64,000 nt of DNA from Alphaproteobacteria bacterium (GTDB lineage Bacteria > Myxococcota_A > UBA796 > GCA-2862545), in the NCBI GenBank assembly GCA_020632885.1, contig JACKEQ010000010.1:62001-126000 (forward strand), written 5' to 3'. This document shows positions 61,201 through 64,000 of this stretch, piece after piece (the stretch's first letter is position 1; every line of letters begins with the position of its first letter). The position numbers and the translations under genes were made by a program. The notes beneath the pieces were generated by a model that was not told where the DNA came from, ran no database searches, and worked only from the letters and a program-made list of their open reading frames with translations.

Positions 61201-62756
61201 CCGTGATGCTCACCGCGATCACCACCACCCTCGGGCTCGTGCCGATGGCCGCGGGCATCAGCGTGGACTTCCTGCGGCTCCGCCTGGTGCTCGGCAGCAC
61301 GAGCGCACAGTGGTGGGGCCCGATGGCGGTGGCCGTGATCTTCGGGCTGTCGTTCGCGACGGTGCTCACGCTCGTGATGGTGCCCACGCTCTACAGCATC
61401 TACGACGACTTCGACCGGATGAAGGCCTGGGTCCGCAACCGGCTGCGCCGCCGTGACGTCGCGGCCGCGGCGGGGGCGCTGGCGCTCCTCGTGCTCCTCC
61501 CCTCCGCGCGCGCCGCCACCCTCGAGGGGGCGTGGGACGCGGCCGAGCAGCACGGGGTGGCCTACCGCATGCTCGACGAGCAGACCGTGCAGGCGGGGCT
61601 GCAGCGCTACAAGGCGTGGTCCGCGCTGTCCCCGCGGGTGTCGGTGTCGGCGAGCCGGATCATCAACGAGTTCGAGATCGCGTTGGACTTCGCGGACAGC
61701 TTCCCGGACATCCCGGGCTTCGAGATTCCCCCGCAGGAGCCCACCATCATCCAGCGCAAGGCGTTCTGGCAGGCGGACGTCACCGTGAGCCAGCGGCTGT
61801 TCTCGGGCTCCGCGCTGCCCGCGCTCCAGTCCACCTTCAAGGGTCACCAGGCCGCCCAGCTCGGGCAGGTCCACCAGGAGCGCCGGCTGCAGGTGGGGGT
61901 GGCGCAGGCCTACTACGGGGTCCTGCTGGCGCGGGAGGGTGAGGCGCTCGCCGCGGCGAACCTCGAGTCCGCGCAGGGTCAGCTCGAGCTCGCCACCCGG
62001 CAGCAGGCCGCCGGTCTCGGCACGCAGCGCACCCTCCTCCAGGCCCGCCTCTCCGTGTCCCAGGCCGAGCGCGATCTCACCCGGGCCAGCGAGCAGCGCG
62101 TGTCGGCGGAGGAGGCCCTGCACAAGCTCACCGGGCTGCCGCGGGACGAGGAGCTGGAGGCGCCGTCGTCACCGGCGATCCCGGGCTCCCTCGAGGAGGC
62201 GGTGTCCGGCCTGGAGGGCCGCCCCGACGTCGAGGCCGCGGATCTCCGCATCCAGGCGGCCTCCCTGCAGCACACGGCCAGCAACATGCGCTGGATGCCC
62301 GTGGTCGACGCCCAGTTCAAGTACGCCTACAACCAGAACACCGGCTTCCAGAACGACCCCACCATGTGGAACCTGGCCCTCGTGGGCACCTGGAACCTCT
62401 GGGACGGCGGGCTGCGCATGGCGGAGTCTGCGGAGTACGCCAGCCAGCGGCGCCTCGCCGAGCTCCAGCGCGCCCAGGTCGTGCAGGACGCCGAGGAGGA
62501 GGTCCGGGTGGCCTGGGAGACGTGGGAGACCGCCGAGCAGGCCCTGCGCGCCGTCCAGGACGAGACCGCGCTCGCCGAGGAGAACATCCGCCTCGCCGAG
62601 CAGTCCTTCGCGGCGGGTGCTGCGACCTGGCTGGAGGTGCGCGAGGCCCGCGTCTTCCTCGCGAGCGCCCGACTGCACGCGCTCGAGCAGCGCATGAACC
62701 GCGATGTGGCGGCCCTCTCCGTGCGCCTGGCGATGGGTCTGCCCCTCCGCGATTGA
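58269..62756 (+). CDS. RND efflux transporter fused in frame to a TolC-like outer-membrane factor
   Basis: This continuous 1495-residue frame starts at ATG 58269. Residues 1 to about 1060 are an HAE-type RND permease: IRSVIGWFVDHATTIFLAVL, LPRESNPDITIPVVLV, GMLVDNAIVVVENVYRHREL and GVVVNNAIVLLDYV; one of the paired TM4 Asp residues is Asn. After VPTLYSIYDDFDR comes a signal-peptide-like stretch (about 1051-1083, MKAWVRNRLRRR then AGALALLVLLPSARA). A complete TolC/OEP protein follows (about 1084-1495; YYGVLLAREGEALAAANLES, LVGTWNLWDGG, RMNRDVAALSVRLAMGLPL). Either the fusion is real, the OMF is cleaved off, or it restarts at ATG 61419. Confidence 0.8.
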   Translation: MIRSVIGWFVDHATTIFLAVLCLFAAGMASYVSLPRESNPDITIPVVLVSTPYIGVSPEDVEGLITIPLENELAGLRDVKVMKSTSAEGVSIVSIEFEPDVVIEEALQKVRDGVSKAKPKLPTDAEEPSVQEISFSDIPIVLVTIAGDVDESVLKEVADRLEEGATRIPGVLDANVTGGTEREISIEVYPERLAHYGLALYDVTNAIRDENVNIPGGTVSTGDSNVLLRVPGEFKHVEDIERVAVKRVGDRPVFVRDLARVVDGTAERKTYSRMNGNPSVTLSVTKRAGANILEVAQAVKDLANEQSKSWPAGVTHRVLGDQSENIEMSVTDLQNNIITALILVVGVIVFFMGLRNSLFVAISIPLSMLASFLVLDVLGFTLNMVVLFSLMIALGMLVDNAIVVVENVYRHRELGRDAREAAVRGTSEVAVAVGASTATTVAAFFPMVFWPGIMGEFMSFLPKTVIIVLTASLLVAVAVLPVYMARYMPRSADPAAEDEITDSGIEPMPELGPIMRAYKAVLELSIRFRYLSFAAGVLALLFTFAAYGVLNHGVEMFPETEPERANVFVRAAEGTDLETTDRIVRRIEGVLSRQDNVDVWVAETGVQSDGNALGPSSSATNQARITVDFLPSENTAKPGEKVRVEATSTTIEKLRHALADIPGAEIRIEKERMGPPVGKPIAVEVRGPDFHGVGELALEVRRAIRKLDGVADLSDDYRVGRPEMPFRIDRGAAKRVGVSTAGIGDTLRTAVSGTKASALREGEDEHDIVVRLAPAYRGDLQSILDLRLPGREDTSPSTFAVPLSTVASAGLAGGTGSIRHVDQDLVVTIQGDVIEGANQVAVQAAVEDLIAKWPAKDGYRLQLAGSRDEQDQATAFLGRAFATACALILLVLVTQFDSIWMPIIILVTVALSLIGVLWGLVITGTPFGIIMTGIGVISLAGVVVNNAIVLLDYVQQLQARGMSVRDSLVRAGITRFRPVMLTAITTTLGLVPMAAGISVDFLRLRLVLGSTSAQWWGPMAVAVIFGLSFATVLTLVMVPTLYSIYDDFDRMKAWVRNRLRRRDVAAAAGALALLVLLPSARAATLEGAWDAAEQHGVAYRMLDEQTVQAGLQRYKAWSALSPRVSVSASRIINEFEIALDFADSFPDIPGFEIPPQEPTIIQRKAFWQADVTVSQRLFSGSALPALQSTFKGHQAAQLGQVHQERRLQVGVAQAYYGVLLAREGEALAAANLESAQGQLELATRQQAAGLGTQRTLLQARLSVSQAERDLTRASEQRVSAEEALHKLTGLPRDEELEAPSSPAIPGSLEEAVSGLEGRPDVEAADLRIQAASLQHTASNMRWMPVVDAQFKYAYNQNTGFQNDPTMWNLALVGTWNLWDGGLRMAESAEYASQRRLAELQRAQVVQDAEEEVRVAWETWETAEQALRAVQDETALAEENIRLAEQSFAAGAATWLEVREARVFLASARLHALEQRMNRDVAALSVRLAMGLPLRD

Positions 62757-62796
62757 GGTGGCAGCCAAGCCAGGCACGATGTGGTAGAACCAGCCC

Positions 62797-63834
62797 ATGA
62801 CGACCGTCCGCCTCACCGTCCTCGCCCTCCTCGTGGGCTGCAACGACTTCACCACGCTCGAGGAAGCCTGCCTCGACGAGGTCCCCGGCCAGTCCAACAT
62901 CACGGACGCCGAGGACGTGGAGATCGCCACCGCCCTGAACTGCTACCGCAGGCTCGCCAACGAGCCCAAGGCGCGGATCGATCCCGCCATCCAGCAGTCG
63001 GTCGAGGGCCATCGCGACTACCTGCAGCTCCACGCGCCCTTCCTGAACATCCGCACGCAGGATCCCACCCAGGAGGGCTTCACCGGGGCCAACGGCGTCG
63101 ATCGGCTGAACGCGGCCGGGTACACGATGCCCGCCAACTCCGCGCTGCTCGAGCTCTACACCGTCTTCTACGGCGAGACGGCGTCCCTGTTCGCGGGCCG
63201 CCAGCACATCGACTTCTGGTTCGCGGATCCCTTCGTCCGCCCGGCCTTCCTGCAGCCCCTGCTCGCGGGGTCCGGCGTGGCCACCGCGGAGTACACCGTC
63301 GAGTACCCCGAGGACATCGGGCTCGACCCCGACGACGTGTCGGTGGCCTACTACAACATGGTCTACACCTACGCGAGCCCGCCCATCGCGGAGACCGCGA
63401 AGGCCTACCCGCGCAACGGCCAGGTCGATGCGCCGGGGTCCTACGTCCACCTCAGCGCCAACGACGCGCTCGAGGAGGGTCGCACGTACGGCTACCCGAT
63501 CACCTTCACGGTCGGCAGCCGCGAGACCGGCCTGGTCGTGGAGCAGGCGATCATCTCGGGCCCCGACGGATCCATCCCGTTCGAGATCATCTACGGCGAC
63601 GACGCCGGTAGCGGTGTGGGCCTCTTCAACACCGCGATCCTCGTGCCGGACTCGCCCCTCACGGCGGGCGGCACCTACACGGCGCTCGTGCAGCTGGCCA
63701 CGGATCAGGGCATCCGTCGGGCGCGCACCACGTTCACGGTCGGCACCGACATCCGCCCCGTCCCCCCGATCCTCACGGCCCGTCGGCTCCCGAGGATCGA
63801 GCGGAACCTGGTGGTGGCGCCCGCCGCGCCCTAG
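62797..63834 (+). CDS. CAP/SCP-like lipoprotein
   Basis: This 345-residue lipoprotein starts at ATG 62797 with the signal MTTVRLTVLALLVGC, Cys15. Residues about 45-165 (ALNCYRRLANEPKARIDPAI, QSVEGHRDYLQLHAPFLNIR, VFYGETASLFAGRQHIDFWF, FVRPAFLQPLLAGSGVATAE) follow the CAP/SCP pattern of secreted Cys-rich proteins. A beta-rich Ig-like domain follows (YGYPITFTVGSRE, GTYTALVQLATDQGIRRARTTF). Extracellular role unknown. It starts 40 nt after the efflux operon and has its own likely promoter region. Confidence 0.65.
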   Translation: MTTVRLTVLALLVGCNDFTTLEEACLDEVPGQSNITDAEDVEIATALNCYRRLANEPKARIDPAIQQSVEGHRDYLQLHAPFLNIRTQDPTQEGFTGANGVDRLNAAGYTMPANSALLELYTVFYGETASLFAGRQHIDFWFADPFVRPAFLQPLLAGSGVATAEYTVEYPEDIGLDPDDVSVAYYNMVYTYASPPIAETAKAYPRNGQVDAPGSYVHLSANDALEEGRTYGYPITFTVGSRETGLVVEQAIISGPDGSIPFEIIYGDDAGSGVGLFNTAILVPDSPLTAGGTYTALVQLATDQGIRRARTTFTVGTDIRPVPPILTARRLPRIERNLVVAPAAP

Positions 63835-63843
63835 CCTGTCCCG

Positions 63844-64000
63844 ATGCTCGCCTGGGTCGTCCTCACCTACCTGATCGCGGCGGTGCCGTTCGGGTTGGTG
63901 CTCACCACGCTCTACGGCGGTGAGGTGGACATCCGCACGGCGGGCAGCGGGAACGTCGGGGCCACGAACGTCGCGCGCCTCTATGGATGGAAGCTCGGGC
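63844..64000 (+). CDS. plsY: Acyl-phosphate glycerol-3-phosphate acyltransferase PlsY (partial)
   Basis: The gene starts at ATG 63844 and runs off the window after 52 codons. The N-terminal membrane helix MLAWVVLTYLIAAVPFGLVL and the motif DIRTAGSGNVGATNVARLYGWKLG are diagnostic for PlsY, which transfers the acyl group from acyl-phosphate to glycerol-3-phosphate in phospholipid synthesis. The three active-site motifs after the first lie outside the window. The preceding lipoprotein stops 9 nt upstream. Confidence 0.9.
   Translation, partial: MLAWVVLTYLIAAVPFGLVLTTLYGGEVDIRTAGSGNVGATNVARLYGWKLG

Noticed and set aside
61453..61788. Separate TolC start at GTG 61453
   Set aside because: That frame encodes Arg/Ser-rich nonsense. 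Only the frame continuous with the RND pump encodes the TolC-like protein.
57528..62123. 1531-codon minus-strand open frame opposite the RND-TolC gene
   Set aside because: It is His/Asp/Glu-rich with no domain and no initiation signal; the plus strand carries clear RND and TolC motifs.

Overview
The window is 64 kb of high-GC DNA (about 70% by eye) centred on a classical bacterial replication origin. The rpmH-rnpA-yidC-jag-mnmE genes lie on the minus strand and dnaA-dnaN-recF-gyrB on the plus strand, with clustered DnaA-box-like sites between dnaA and dnaN (46793-47062). Several things point to a Myxococcota or other deltaproteobacterial-type genome, probably from an uncultured lineage: many small secreted lipoproteins, a MopE-type CDD/CNGVDDDC calcium-repeat protein, a HYDIN-like plus VWA lipoprotein, a DUF1592/DUF1588 plus DUF1552 pair, an EF-G resembling the spirochaete/planctomycete/deltaproteobacterial spdEFG1 type, and zinc-ribbon plus GYF-like plus Pro-rich membrane proteins. 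This placement is inference from gene content.

Layout. 1-13.9 kb: tail of a likely MATE exporter, a HEAT-like protein, a three-gene minus operon (propeller/SUKH-like protein, HExxH protein, YedI/DUF808), secreted repeat proteins, a LytS/LytTR two-component pair, and a fatty-acid-hydroxylase/TetR pair behind tandem operators. 14-18.4 kb: small secreted-protein remnants and an M60-like peptidase gene whose 5' end is cut off by an IS256-family element (16777-18437). 18.9-26.4 kb: two membrane proteins, then a tightly packed plus-strand run of DUF1592/DUF1588, DUF1552 and a lipoprotein, followed directly by a Septu-like (PtuA/PtuB-type) ATPase and HNH pair. 26.4-34.2 kb: a P-loop ATPase with a SLOG-like C-terminus overlapping fusA, an ArsR-DUF2087 regulator with its own palindrome, a stand-alone GlmU acetyltransferase domain, and a PcrA/UvrD helicase. 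34.2-38.6 kb: a four-gene zinc-ribbon cassette ending in a strong terminator. 38.6-40.6 kb: secreted proteins. 40.6-54.6 kb: the origin region, with a fused tandem ArsA-type ATPase after gyrB. 54.5-56.6 kb: DUF4345, GFA-family and lytic transglycosylase genes. 56.6-62.8 kb: a TetR-controlled efflux operon in which the RND pump and the TolC-like outer-membrane factor form one continuous 1495-residue frame. 62.8-64 kb: a CAP-like lipoprotein and the start of plsY.

How the genes work together. Translational coupling by GTGA, ATGA or TGATG overlaps is very common, so most same-strand neighbours are probably co-transcribed. Three transcription regulators sit beside clear palindromes that probably bind them (12685-12716, 29974-29989, 56604-56619).

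A recurring oddity is that several secreted-protein genes carry one-base frame breaks, mostly in short G/C runs, while the housekeeping genes are intact. Most are repaired by restoring one missing G or C. I read this as homopolymer deletion error or early decay; raw reads would decide. No tRNA, rRNA or CRISPR array was seen.
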